Positions 1 through 8,402 of a stretch of DNA of 64,000 bases are shown here, one piece after another. Position 1 is the first letter of the stretch. Each line of letters starts with the position of its first letter. The position numbers were made by a program, and so were the translations under genes. The DNA comes from Paracandidimonas soli (GTDB lineage: Bacteria > Pseudomonadota > Gammaproteobacteria > Burkholderiales > Burkholderiaceae_B). Under the pieces are notes generated by a model, which ran no database searches, was not told the DNA's origin, and saw only the letters and a program-made list of their open reading frames with translations. Location of the stretch: assembly GCF_004342005.1 (NCBI RefSeq), contig NZ_SMBX01000003.1, positions 405,829 through 469,828 of the forward strand. The letters run 5' to 3'.

Positions 1-324
1 GGTTCCGCCAACGGCAATAACGCGCTGGCCATGGCCGGCCTGCAGGAAAAGAAAGTCCTCGCCAACGGCACCATGAGCATGAACGAGGCCTTTTCCCAGG
101 TGGTCAACAAGGTCGCGGTGCTGGGGCAGCAGAATGCCACGGCGGCCAAGGCGCAGTCGTCCCTCATTCAGCAGAACTACGCGGCACAGCAGGCAGTGTC
201 GGGCGTCAACGTCAACGAGGAGCTGGTCAACCTGGACCGTTACCTGGAGCAGTTCCGCGCAGCTTCCCGCATGATCGACGTCAGCTCATCGTTGTTCGAC
301 ACGTTGCTGAGCCTGCGCAACTGA
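1..324 (+). CDS. flgK: Flagellar hook-associated protein 1 FlgK, C-terminal part
   Basis: The reading frame is open from the first base, so only the last 107 residues are present. They end in the stretch around NLDRYLEQFRAASRMI, the conserved C-terminal coil of FlgK. Together with the N-terminus this region forms the D0/D1 helical bundle that joins hook and filament. FlgK is exported through the flagellar type III apparatus and sits as a ring between the hook and FlgL. flgL follows 91 bp downstream on the same strand, the usual flgK-flgL order. The N-terminal part lies outside the window, so start and regulation cannot be seen. The identification is secure from C-terminal motif and neighbour. 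Confidence 0.93.
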   Translation, partial: GSANGNNALAMAGLQEKKVLANGTMSMNEAFSQVVNKVAVLGQQNATAAKAQSSLIQQNYAAQQAVSGVNVNEELVNLDRYLEQFRAASRMIDVSSSLFDTLLSLRN

Positions 325-415
325 TGCTTGCGGCGGCCGGGGAGTTCCCGGCCGGACCTTTGCCTTTGATTACTGTTTACCCGCATACGCCAGATCAACT
401 ACCGGAATTTCCGCC

Positions 416-1681
416 ATGCGTATCAGTACTTCCCTGTTCTTCCAGACCGGCCTGAATTCGCTCAATGCGCAGCAGGCCGATCTTCTGCACATCTACCAGC
501 AGGTCGGCAGCGGCCGCCGCATGGTGACGCCCTCCGATGATCCGCTGGCGGCTGCGCAGGCCATCAATATCAGTCAGTCCCAGTCCATGAATGAGCGCTA
601 CGCCGCCAATCGCGGCGTGGCGCAGCAAAGCCTGGGCATCGAAGAAGAAACCCTGAATTCGGTGACCGTGCTGCTGAGCGATATCAAGCGGGAACTGGTC
701 AACGCCGGCAATGGCACGCTCTCCGACGCGGACCGCCGCTCCCTGGCGGGCGTGCTGCGCAGCGCCAAAGAGAACATGCTGGCGCTGGCCAATGCCACCG
801 ATGGCAATGGCCAGTATCTGTTTTCAGGCTTCCAGGGCAGCCAGCAGCCTTTCGACTCGAACGGCGTATGGCAGAACTTTGCCGGAGATCGCCTGGTGCA
901 GGTCGACCAGACGCGGCAGATCGATGGCGGTGACCTGGGTTCCGATGTGTTCGCGCGCGCGACGCCGGGAACGCAGAAATACCTGACGACCGCGAATACG
1001 GGCAATACCGGCACTGCCGTCATCAGCACGGCATCCATCACGGATCCGGCCGGCAGCAATGTGGGCAACCGCTTCGAGATCGCATTTTCCGCCATCGATC
1101 CGGCGGATCCGGCAGCGGGAATGGAATATACCGTGACCGTCAAGGATCCGGCCGGCGCAATCGTCGGCACGCCAACGACATCGGCCTACGACGCTTCGGC
1201 GGGCACCACGCTGCAGTTGCCCGGCGGCGTCAGCATTCGCCTGGAAGGTCAGCCCGCCGATGGCGACAGTTTCAATGCGGATCCGGCCAGGGAGATGGGA
1301 ACCGCAGAGCTGAACATATTCGCCTCCTTCGACAACATCATCGAGGCGCTCGAGTCGTCGACCAACAACAACACTGATGCGGCCGTCCTGGCCTCACTGC
1401 GCAATGAGCTGGCCACCGCCATCCAGCGCTTCGACGTGCACTACGACAATGTTCTGACGGTGCGCTCTTCGGTAGGCGCGCGGCTGGCCGAACTGGATTC
1501 CATCGACTATGCCGGCATGTCCCGCAATCTGGGCTACAGCAAGCAGCTCGCGAGTCTGCAGGACCTGGATTACAACACGGCGACGACACAGCTGCAGCTG
1601 CGCAGCGCGGCTCTCGAAGCCGCGGCACTGGCTTTCCGCAAAATTCAAAGCGCCAATCTGCTGGCGATGAGGGGTAATTGA
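416..1681 (+). CDS. flgL: Flagellar hook-associated protein 3 FlgL
   Basis: A 421-residue flagellin-like junction protein that connects FlgK to the filament. The N-terminus begins MRISTSLFFQTGLNSL and carries the conserved flagellin-type helix; the C-terminus (about 350-421) is the matching coiled-coil half. Residues of roughly 190-300 form an extra variable domain, with several glycine/alanine-rich turns, which makes the protein longer than the 317-residue E. coli FlgL. No signal peptide is present, as expected for a type III export substrate. The stop codon TGA shares one base with the ATG of the next gene, so the chemoreceptor downstream is probably co-transcribed and translationally coupled. 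Confidence 0.95.
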   Translation: MRISTSLFFQTGLNSLNAQQADLLHIYQQVGSGRRMVTPSDDPLAAAQAINISQSQSMNERYAANRGVAQQSLGIEEETLNSVTVLLSDIKRELVNAGNGTLSDADRRSLAGVLRSAKENMLALANATDGNGQYLFSGFQGSQQPFDSNGVWQNFAGDRLVQVDQTRQIDGGDLGSDVFARATPGTQKYLTTANTGNTGTAVISTASITDPAGSNVGNRFEIAFSAIDPADPAAGMEYTVTVKDPAGAIVGTPTTSAYDASAGTTLQLPGGVSIRLEGQPADGDSFNADPAREMGTAELNIFASFDNIIEALESSTNNNTDAAVLASLRNELATAIQRFDVHYDNVLTVRSSVGARLAELDSIDYAGMSRNLGYSKQLASLQDLDYNTATTQLQLRSAALEAAALAFRKIQSANLLAMRGN

Positions 1682-3192
1682 TGACAACGCATGCATCGGG
1701 TTTCCCGGGATTGGGAAGGTGGTTCGGCCTGTGGGTCGCGGTTCTGTCACTGCCCGCGCTGGCGGCGATAGCGCTGGGATGGTATTGGCTGCAGGACGGT
1801 GCGGGGGCATCGCTGCCAGGATACTGGCAGTACGCCTTCGGCGGACTGCTGGCGCTGACGTGTTTCCTGGCCCTGGTCGCCGGCGTGTTCTTCAACCGCG
1901 CGGTGCTGCGGCCCTTGAGGAGCCTGTCGCGGCACGTCGAGGCGATCGCCTCGGGTGATTTGACGCAGCGGATCGAGCAGACTGCCGCCAGCGAAATCGG
2001 CGCCGTGCACGCATCGCTCCGGCGTCTGCAGGACAGCCTGAGCCGTCTGGTGCATGGCGTACGCAACGGCATGGCCGGAATCTCGTCGGGCACACAGGAG
2101 CTGGTGGCGGGCAACGCGGACCTCGGCAGCCGGACGGAGCAGCAGGCCAGCGCATTGCAGCAGACTGTTGTCAGCATGGAACAGCTGTCCACGACGGTCA
2201 GGCAGAATGCCGACAATGCGCGCCAGGCCAATCAGCTGGCCAGCATGGCCTCGGATGTGGCGCATCGGGGGGGCAGCGCCGTCGGCGAGGTCGTCGCCAC
2301 GATGAACGGTATTTCCGACAGTTCCCAGAAAATCGCCGATATCGTCGGTGTCATCGACAGCATTGCGTTCCAGACGAACATCCTGGCGCTGAATGCCGCC
2401 GTCGAGGCCGCGCGCGCCGGCGAGCAGGGCAAGGGATTCGCGGTCGTGGCATCGGAAGTGCGTGCGCTGGCGCAGCGCAGCGCGCAGGCGGCAAAAGAGA
2501 TCAAGACGCTGATCGAGGATTCCGTGCGCAAGGTGTCGGAGGGATCCGGACAGGTCGAGACGGCCGGCGCCACCATGCAGGAAATCGTGGAATCCGTCGC
2601 CAGGGTGACGGACATCATGGGCGAAATCTCGGCAGCCACGACGGAACAGGCCAGCGGCATCGAAGAGATCAACCGCGCCATCGCCAGCATGGACGAAATG
2701 ACGCGGAACAATGCAAGCCTGGTGCAGAAGGAAGCCCTGGCGGTTTCCAGCCTGGACAAGGATGTGGCGCAGGTGTTCCAGGCGGTATCGGGTTTTCGCG
2801 CGCTCGAAGGGCAGGTCATCGACGTAATGGCTTCATTGCCCCAGGCGGCGCCTGTGGCGGCGGTGGGGCTGGCGAGCAAGAGGGCCGGCGCTGAAACGGC
2901 GGCGCGCAGGGCGACGGCGGCTTCCGGCGCAGCGGCGCAAGCGCGTTCCGCCATTGCAAGGCCCGCGCCCGCCAACGGGAAGAAAAATGCGGCGCTTGCC
3001 CAATCCGGATCCGAAAAAGGCGCTGTGACTGGAATGAAGACGGCGGCGCCCGCCAGGCAGGCTGCGTCCCACGCTTCAGGCAAAGAGCATGCGTCGGCAT
3101 TCATTGGCGCCGTGCCGGCGGCCCAGGCGCAGCGCCCGCCGCGCAAGCCGTCGCAACCGGTGGCCAGTGACGACGATTGGGTCGAATTCTGA
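1681..3192 (+). CDS. Methyl-accepting chemotaxis protein with minimal sensor region and C-terminal WxxF tail
   Basis: A 503-residue receptor. Two hydrophobic segments (about residues 11-35 and 53-76) are separated by under 20 residues, so there is essentially no periplasmic ligand domain. A HAMP-like stretch (about 75-130) follows, then a long signalling helix pair whose hairpin tip contains [20 protein letters not shown], the CheA/CheW-binding signature. A low-complexity Ala/Lys/Gly linker (about 390-490) leads to the final residues DDDWVEF, which fit the WxxF pentapeptide that tethers CheR and CheB in Tar/Tsr-type receptors. The ATG overlaps the flgL stop by one base; an in-frame TTG at 1678 is an alternative. 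What it senses is not visible; a cytoplasmic or membrane-state signal is an inference. Confidence 0.92.
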   Translation: MTTHASGFPGLGRWFGLWVAVLSLPALAAIALGWYWLQDGAGASLPGYWQYAFGGLLALTCFLALVAGVFFNRAVLRPLRSLSRHVEAIASGDLTQRIEQTAASEIGAVHASLRRLQDSLSRLVHGVRNGMAGISSGTQELVAGNADLGSRTEQQASALQQTVVSMEQLSTTVRQNADNARQANQLASMASDVAHRGGSAVGEVVATMNGISDSSQKIADIVGVIDSIAFQTNILALNAAVEAARAGEQGKGFAVVASEVRALAQRSAQAAKEIKTLIEDSVRKVSEGSGQVETAGATMQEIVESVARVTDIMGEISAATTEQASGIEEINRAIASMDEMTRNNASLVQKEALAVSSLDKDVAQVFQAVSGFRALEGQVIDVMASLPQAAPVAAVGLASKRAGAETAARRATAASGAAAQARSAIARPAPANGKKNAALAQSGSEKGAVTGMKTAAPARQAASHASGKEHASAFIGAVPAAQAQRPPRKPSQPVASDDDWVEF

Positions 3193-3752
3193 TGGGGCAG
3201 GCGGTTTCCCGGCGGTCGCGCTTTTCCGTGCTGCCGGCCGGATGCCGGAAATGGCTGGCGTTGCCGGCCTTGCTGCTGGCGGCCGGCTGTTCCGGCAGCG
3301 CGATTCCGCTTAGCGGCGGCAGCCTGGGGGCGCTGCAGCCTGGCGTTACGACGCTGGCCCAGATCAGCGAAAGCCTTGGCGCAGATCCCGTGGCGGTCTA
3401 TCGGGAGGCGGAAGGGCCGTTCATGGCGCGCTGGGCGTCCGGCGCCTCATTGGTCACCGATGCATTGTATTGGCGCCAGGAATTGTGGATCGCCTTCGAT
3501 GCGGATGGACGCTATCGCCGAGTCGTGAATACGGTCAATATTTCCAGGCCAGGGGAAGTACAGGAAGCGGCGGCGGTCTCTTCCAGCGGGGCTTCTCTGG
3601 CGCCGGGTCCAGGCCAGGCGCCGCATGCGCCCGGCGGAGATATGTCTCTGGGCGGGCCGCTGGGCAGCCTGGGATCGCAACCCGTCGATTCGCCCGTGGC
3701 CGTGTTCCCGGTGGATGCCGGCGCGCGCCAGGCCGGGGACGCAGTCCGATAA
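3192..3752 (+). CDS. BamE/SmpA-like outer-membrane lipoprotein in flagellar operon
   Basis: A 186-residue predicted lipoprotein. The N-terminus is basic, then hydrophobic, and ends in the lipobox LLLAAGC, so signal peptidase II processing and lipid attachment at that cysteine are expected. The following segment (GALQPGVTTLAQISESLG, then a YWRQELWIAFDADGRYRRV stretch) resembles the BamE/SmpA/OmlA fold, where GMT..V...LG and an F+..GR.. strand are conserved. The last 70 residues are Gly/Pro/Ala-rich and probably disordered. The ATG overlaps the chemoreceptor stop (TGATG), placing it last in the flgK-flgL-mcp unit and convergent with fliR. A role in flagellar P/L-ring or chemoreceptor biology is only suggested by position; it could be an unrelated envelope lipoprotein. 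Confidence 0.7.
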   Translation: MGQAVSRRSRFSVLPAGCRKWLALPALLLAAGCSGSAIPLSGGSLGALQPGVTTLAQISESLGADPVAVYREAEGPFMARWASGASLVTDALYWRQELWIAFDADGRYRRVVNTVNISRPGEVQEAAAVSSSGASLAPGPGQAPHAPGGDMSLGGPLGSLGSQPVDSPVAVFPVDAGARQAGDAVR

Positions 3753-3789
3753 CACAGGGGGGAATGGCTGCGGTCTGTCCGGGTGCCGG

Positions 3790-4575
3790 CTATTCCGCCA
3801 GCGCCCATGTCAGCCTGCCCATGGTTTCATAGCCTTGCTGGAACAGCCGGGCAAGAAAATCCCCGGTTTGCGGCAATACCACGGCCAGCAGGATCAGCCC
3901 GACCAGCAGGCTGATCGGAAAGCCGACGGCGAATACCGACAACTGCTGCGCCGTGCGATTCAGGATGCCCAGCGAGAGGCTGATGGTGAGCAGGATGATG
4001 ATGAGCGGCAGCGCCAGCAGCATGCCCGATATCATGATCTGTCCGCTCCATTCGAGCAGCACGCCCCAGCCATCCGGGTTCAGGCGCGGCTGGCCGATGG
4101 GGATCAGCTCGAAGGTATTCAGCAGCCCGCCCAGCACGAGCAGGTGGCCGTTCATGGACAGGAACAGCAAGACCGCCATGACATTCATGATGCGCGACAG
4201 TACCGCGGTATTCGCGCCGGTGGCGGGGTCGAAGAACGAAGCGAAGGAAAGCCCCATCTGCAGGCCGATGAATTCTCCGGCGGTCTGCACGGCGGCGAAG
4301 ACGATGCGCATGACGAGGCCCAGGGCGACGCCGATCATGACTTGCTGCGCGCTGATCATCAGGCCGGCGAAGGATGCCGTGGGCGCCTCGGGCATCGGGC
4401 CGATGGCGGGGGCCACGGCGATTGCCGTCATGGCGGCCAGCCCCACCTTGACGCGCGCCGGTATGGCGGAGTCGCTGAACAACGGGGCCGTTCCCATCAG
4501 GCCCAGCAGACGGAAGCATGGCCAGAGAAAGGCATTGATCCAGCCGTAGAGCTCTTCGAGCTGGAAGGAAAACAT
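3790..4575 (-). CDS. fliR: Flagellar export apparatus protein FliR
   Basis: A 261-residue polytopic membrane protein of the export gate (FliP-FliQ-FliR). It opens MFSFQLEELYGWINAFLWP and contains the family-typical run around PAIGPMPEAP and a GAD-type loop, with about six hydrophobic helices. The start at 4575 was chosen because it gives the normal FliR length and N-terminus; a longer frame to 4671 would add an arginine-rich stretch unlike any FliR. It is the last gene of the minus-strand fliLMNOPQR unit, 26 bp after fliQ. It acts in the inner membrane at the base of the flagellum. Confidence 0.96.
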   Translation of the reverse strand: MFSFQLEELYGWINAFLWPCFRLLGLMGTAPLFSDSAIPARVKVGLAAMTAIAVAPAIGPMPEAPTASFAGLMISAQQVMIGVALGLVMRIVFAAVQTAGEFIGLQMGLSFASFFDPATGANTAVLSRIMNVMAVLLFLSMNGHLLVLGGLLNTFELIPIGQPRLNPDGWGVLLEWSGQIMISGMLLALPLIIILLTISLSLGILNRTAQQLSVFAVGFPISLLVGLILLAVVLPQTGDFLARLFQQGYETMGRLTWALAE

Positions 4576-4601
4576 GGCGCGCCTGCTCCCGGAACCCCGG
4601 C

Positions 4602-4871
4602 TCAGGAGGCCAGGGTCGGAATCTGCTGCAGCAGATTGCGGATGTAGTCGACCATGGTGCCTATCTGCCACGGGCCGATGACGGCCAGAGCAATCCCGAC
4701 GGCCAGCAGCTTGGGAATGAACGACAGCGTCATTTCATTGATTTGCGTGGCGGCCTGGAAAATGCTGATGACAAGGCCCACGACCAGCGTCACGAGCAGC
4801 AGCGGCCCGGCCATGAACAGCGTGGTCTTCATGGCCATGTAGATCAGGGACATCACGTATTCTGAAGTCAT
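4602..4871 (-). CDS. fliQ: Flagellar export apparatus protein FliQ
   Basis: An 89-residue protein with two hydrophobic helices (about 14-40 and 50-75) and the conserved central loop ATQINEMTLSFIPK of FliQ/SctS. It wraps around FliP/FliR in the export gate. The start MTSEYVMSLIY at 4871 gives exactly the usual family length; the in-frame start four codons upstream is less likely. It begins 8 bp after fliP, consistent with one transcript. Confidence 0.96.
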   Translation of the reverse strand: MTSEYVMSLIYMAMKTTLFMAGPLLLVTLVVGLVISIFQAATQINEMTLSFIPKLLAVGIALAVIGPWQIGTMVDYIRNLLQQIPTLAS

Positions 4872-4879
4872 GGGGCCTC

Positions 4880-5668
4880 TCAAATGTAGAAGCTGCGCGC
4901 CAGCGAACCGAGCAGCAGATGCCAGCCATCCGCCAGGACGAAGAGCATCAGCTTGAACGGCAGCGAAATCGTGACGGGCGGCACCATCATCATGCCCAGC
5001 GACATCAGCACGCTGGCGACAACCAGGTCGATGATGAGAAAGGGAATGAAGATGGTAAAGCCGATCTGGAACGCGGTTTTCAGTTCGCTGGTAATGAACG
5101 CGGGCACGAGCACGCGCAGCGGCGTCTGTTCCGGACTGTCCACGGGGGGAAGGTCAGCCATCGAGGCGAACAGCAGCAGGTCGGCCTCGCGGGTATGGTG
5201 CAGCATGAATGTGTGCAGCGGCTGCGACGCCTGCCGCAGGGCGGTTTCGAAATCGATCAGCCCCTGGCTCAGCGGCTGGTAGGCCTGGGCGTAGATCTGG
5301 TCGAAGACCGGCGACATGGCGAAGAACGTCAGGAACAGCGCGATGCCGATCAGTACGGAATTGGGCGGCGATGCGCCCGTGCCCATGGCGTTGCGCAGCA
5401 GGCTCAGTACGATGATGATGCGTGTGAAGCCCGTCATCATCATCAGTATCGCGGGCAGGAAGGACAGCAGCGTCAGCAGCAGCAGTGTCTGCATGCTGAG
5501 GGAATAGGTCTGGCTGCCGTCCGCGCCCGGGGTGGCCGTGATGGCGGGCAGCGCCTGCGCGGCCGCGTCCTGCGGCAGAAGCGCCGCCAGGAGCAGGGCG
5601 AGAAGCAGGAGCCACGGCTGCGCCCGGTGCGGCGGCCGCGTGCTTGCCGCGCTTTGGAGCATGATCAT
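4880..5668 (-). CDS. fliP: Flagellar export apparatus protein FliP
   Basis: A 262-residue export-gate protein. An N-terminal cleavable signal peptide (about 1-38, ending AAAQA) is followed by the FliP core: [20 protein letters not shown], then [12 protein letters not shown] and a C-terminal pair of helices ending with [17 protein letters not shown]. The presence of a signal peptide is normal for FliP and unusual among the other export proteins. The first ATG (5668) directly abuts the fliO stop; a second ATG two codons later is equally possible. Confidence 0.96.
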   Translation of the reverse strand: MIMLQSAASTRPPHRAQPWLLLLALLLAALLPQDAAAQALPAITATPGADGSQTYSLSMQTLLLLTLLSFLPAILMMMTGFTRIIIVLSLLRNAMGTGASPPNSVLIGIALFLTFFAMSPVFDQIYAQAYQPLSQGLIDFETALRQASQPLHTFMLHHTREADLLLFASMADLPPVDSPEQTPLRVLVPAFITSELKTAFQIGFTIFIPFLIIDLVVASVLMSLGMMMVPPVTISLPFKLMLFVLADGWHLLLGSLARSFYI

Positions 5669-5998
5669 TCAGGCGCCTCGCTGCAGTACCGCTTTCAGGG
5701 CGCCGGCGAAAGAGGAGGAGAGCTCGGAGGCGTCGGCGCGCTGGACCTGTTCGGCAGGCAAGGTATCGAGCAGGGTGACCTGGTGCGCGGTCACGCCCAG
5801 GACCAGGCACCGCCCGCCGACCTCGACCATGGCGAGCTGGGCGCGCGGCCCCAGGCTCTGGGTGCTGACAAGATGCATTGGGCGGCTGGATCCTCCGCGC
5901 ACCCAGCCGATGCGGCGGACCATCCATGCCAGCAGGAATATCAGGGCAAGAATGGAAATCAGGCTTGCCGAGATCCTGAGAATGTCGATTTCAGCCAT
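5669..5998 (-). CDS. fliO: Flagellar biosynthesis protein FliO
   Basis: A 109-residue protein with one N-terminal transmembrane helix (about 10-28) and a small cytoplasmic domain containing LGPRAQLAMVEVGGRCLVLGV, the recognisable FliO motif. FliO assists assembly of the FliP ring and is the least conserved member of the set. It lies between fliN and fliP with 15 bp and 0 bp spacing. Confidence 0.93.
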   Translation of the reverse strand: MAEIDILRISASLISILALIFLLAWMVRRIGWVRGGSSRPMHLVSTQSLGPRAQLAMVEVGGRCLVLGVTAHQVTLLDTLPAEQVQRADASELSSSFAGALKAVLQRGA

Positions 5999-6013
5999 GT
6001 CGCGAGGGAGTTC

Positions 6014-6550
6014 CTAGCGTTTGCTGTTCAGGCGGCTGATGCGGTCGGACGGGGTGATGATGTCCGTGACGCGGATGCCGTATTTCTCGTCCACGACCAC
6101 GACTTCGCCCTGGGCGATCAGATAGCCGTTCACATAGATGTCCATGGGCTCGCCGGCAAGGCCGTCGAGCTCGACGACCGATCCCTGGCCAAGCTGCAGG
6201 ATGTTCTTGATGGTCAGCCTGGTGCGGCCCAGTTCGACGGAAAGCTGGACCGGGATGTCCATGATCATGTCGATGTCGCTGGAGCCCTGGGCGGCGGTGT
6301 TGCTCAGGGGCTGGAAGACATGCTGAGCGGAGGAAGGGCTGGAGCCGCCGACGGGGCCGGTTGCTGCGGTCTGTTCGGCCAGGGCCGAGGCCCAGTCGTC
6401 CATGGGGTCGGCCGCGGGCTGCAGGCCGTCCGCCTGGGTGGCCGCCGGGCCGGCGGCGCCTGCCTGTTCCGCCAGGGCTGCTGCCCAGTCGTCTTCCGGT
6501 ATCGCGGCGCCGTCTTCGGGCCGGGAGGGATCTTGCTTGTGATCAGTCAT
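6014..6550 (-). CDS. fliN: Flagellar motor switch protein FliN with duplicated N-terminal motif
   Basis: A 178-residue C-ring component. The C-terminal SpoA domain (about 95-178) carries IPVQLSVELGRTRLTIKNIL and GEVVVVDEKYGIRVTDI, typical of FliN. The N-terminal extension contains the short acidic-tryptophan motif twice: DDWAAALAEQ at about 23 and DDWASALAEQ at about 54, joined by an Ala/Gly/Pro linker. The N-terminal region of FliN binds FliH, so the duplication could offer two docking sites; that is inference. The ATG overlaps the fliM stop by a few bases; a TTG three codons earlier is possible. Length exceeds the 137-residue E. coli protein because of the extension. Confidence 0.95.
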   Translation of the reverse strand: MTDHKQDPSRPEDGAAIPEDDWAAALAEQAGAAGPAATQADGLQPAADPMDDWASALAEQTAATGPVGGSSPSSAQHVFQPLSNTAAQGSSDIDMIMDIPVQLSVELGRTRLTIKNILQLGQGSVVELDGLAGEPMDIYVNGYLIAQGEVVVVDEKYGIRVTDIITPSDRISRLNSKR

Positions 6551-7598
6551 GATTGGCAACTTGCGGCTGTTCGTGTTCGGTGGATTCTGTGCTTGCCCGC
6601 TTCAGCGGCTGTTCGTCCGTATCGGAATGGCGGATGACGCGCTGGACGCGCAGGGCGTACCTGTTGTTGAAAGTCCCGTAGGTGCATTCGAGAACAGGAA
6701 CGCCGCCTACGTTGGCAGTGACCGTGGAAGGGATGTCGATGGGCAGGACGTCGCCCACCTTGAGCCGGAGCAGTTCCGACACCGTAGTTTCGATGCTCGT
6801 GAAATCGACGGCCAGTTCGACATCGGCGCTGCGGACCTGGCGCGACAACTGGTGCGTCCAGCGCTGGTCGATGGCGCCGCTGCCGGCGGATTGCAGCGGA
6901 CGCGTCAGGATGTCGCGCAGCGGCTCGATCATGGAGTAGGGCAGGCAGATGTTCAGGTTGCCGCCGGCGGTGCCGAACTCGATATTGAAGGATGCGACCA
7001 CCACGATTTCGTTGCCGCTGGTGATGCTGGCGAACTTGGTGTGCATTTCCGAGCGGATGTACTCGAACTCCACCGGGTACACGCTTTCCCAGGCTTCGGC
7101 GTAGCTGTCCAGGGTCATGGAAAGCAGGCGGCGGATGATGCGCTGCTCCGTCGTGGTGAAGTCGCGGCCTTCCACGCGGGTGCTGTAGCGGCCGTGGCCG
7201 CCGAACAGGCTGTCGATGACCAGGAATACGAGGTTGGGGTCGAACGTGAACAACGCCGTGCCGCGCAGCGGCTTCATGGTGACCATGTTCAGGTTGCTTG
7301 GCACCGGCAGATTGCGCTCGAAATCGGAGTATTTCTGCACGCGCAGCGAGCTGACGGTGATGTCGGCGTTGCGCCGCATGAAATTCAGGAATACTCCACG
7401 CAGTCGCCTGGCGAAGCGCTCGTTGATGAGCTCCAGCGTCTGCATGCGGTGGCGCACCACTCGGTCCGGGGAACTGAGATCGTACGGCCGGACGCCGCCC
7501 GGGTAGACAACCTCTTCCGGTTCCTGCGTGGTTTCTCCCGTGACGCCCGCGAGCAGGGCGTCGACTTCATCCTGGGAGAGAAAACTCTGGTAAGACAT
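6543..7598 (-). CDS. fliM: Flagellar motor switch protein FliM
   Basis: A 351-residue switch protein that binds phosphorylated CheY and stacks on FliG. The N-terminus MSYQSFLSQDEVDALLAGV contains the LSQDEVDALL CheY-P binding motif; the middle CheC-like domain and the C-terminal SpoA domain (about 255-335) follow. The C-terminal tail is acidic/polar and variable. The start ATG overlaps the fliL stop. It is part of the tight fliLMNOPQR cluster. Confidence 0.97.
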   Translation of the reverse strand: MSYQSFLSQDEVDALLAGVTGETTQEPEEVVYPGGVRPYDLSSPDRVVRHRMQTLELINERFARRLRGVFLNFMRRNADITVSSLRVQKYSDFERNLPVPSNLNMVTMKPLRGTALFTFDPNLVFLVIDSLFGGHGRYSTRVEGRDFTTTEQRIIRRLLSMTLDSYAEAWESVYPVEFEYIRSEMHTKFASITSGNEIVVVASFNIEFGTAGGNLNICLPYSMIEPLRDILTRPLQSAGSGAIDQRWTHQLSRQVRSADVELAVDFTSIETTVSELLRLKVGDVLPIDIPSTVTANVGGVPVLECTYGTFNNRYALRVQRVIRHSDTDEQPLKRASTESTEHEQPQVANHD

Positions 7599-8101
7599 TA
7601 TTGCACCACGAATGCGGTGAATAGAACGTTTTGTATCGAGGGGCCCTGGGGCTGCGGCAGATAGGGAGCTTCCAGCGCATTGCTGAGATCCTGCACCAGC
7701 TTGGCGCGGCCCTCGGTGGTCTGGACCTGCACTGGATGCTGTTCGGCAAGCCGGCTGAGCACGCGATCGCGGACTTCGGGCATGTAGGTCGTCAGCACCT
7801 GGCGCGAGGCTTCGTCGGTCACGCGCAGCGTGATGGCCACATGCAGGATGCGGCTTGCGCGCTCATTGCGCAGCGTGACGGTGAACGGCTCGAGCGAGAC
7901 GAAGATGGGAGGGGGAGGCGGAGGAGTCACAGCCGCTTGCGCGGACGCCACTGAAACGCCGTCGTTGCCGGCATTGAGCGGCTGGGCGCCCGTCTGGGTC
8001 GTATAGTAGAGCGTCGCCCCTATGCTGGCCGCTACGATGAGCAGGACGACCAGCATGGACTTCAGGATTTTCGAGAATGATCGGGATTCGGATTTGGCCA
8101 T
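7598..8101 (-). CDS. fliL: Flagellar basal body-associated protein FliL
   Basis: A 167-residue single-pass inner-membrane protein. A short cytoplasmic N-terminus is followed by a transmembrane helix (about 13-33), a Pro-rich linker (PPPPPP at about 60) and the periplasmic FliL domain with FTVTLRN and RVLSRLAEQ. FliL surrounds the stator MotAB and stabilises it under load. It is the first gene of the fliLMNOPQR unit; 301 bp that hold a structured repeat separate it from fliK, so these two blocks may be distinct transcripts. Confidence 0.95.
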   Translation of the reverse strand: MAKSESRSFSKILKSMLVVLLIVAASIGATLYYTTQTGAQPLNAGNDGVSVASAQAAVTPPPPPPIFVSLEPFTVTLRNERASRILHVAITLRVTDEASRQVLTTYMPEVRDRVLSRLAEQHPVQVQTTEGRAKLVQDLSNALEAPYLPQPQGPSIQNVLFTAFVVQ

Positions 8102-8282
8102 GACCTAGCGATTGCGGAAATGGTTGGGGTTGCCAAGTGCGGAGATGCCAGAACGCCGCATTGCAGGAATGTGCCATTTTGACCCAGCGCATCGGCGGCA
8201 TACTGCCGGAATAATGGGACGAATGCCCGCCTGCTCCATTGTTTGGCCGCGCACCATGGCTGGCCGGAGCCGCGCGTGGTGA

Positions 8283-8402
8283 GTCACTCCCGCCTGCAGT
8301 CGGGAGCTTCCTCGCCACCATACGGGGGAGCCTTCGGCGCCGTATGAGCACAGCCTCGCTTGACCTCGCCGTAAACGGCGAGGCTTGCGCTTTGGCGCGT
8401 GG
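8283..8402 (-). repeat. Structured interspersed repeat, copy A, in the fliK-fliL gap
   Basis: Read on the minus strand, this starts at the base after the fliK TGA with CCACGCGCCAAAGCGCAAGC, followed by a perfect 8-bp stem with tetraloop (CCTCGCCG/CGGCGAGG), then GCCGAAGGCTCCCCCG and a third stem GCTCCCG/CGGGAGT. The same order of blocks appears downstream of iscR at 50770-50895, and shorter versions at 14943-14983 and 38141-38176. The whole fliK-fliL gap (8102-8402) holds nothing else recognisable; the remaining 180 bp near fliL contain no convincing gene or promoter. No T-run follows the stems, so a REP-like or RNA-processing role is more likely than a simple intrinsic terminator. Confidence 0.65.
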
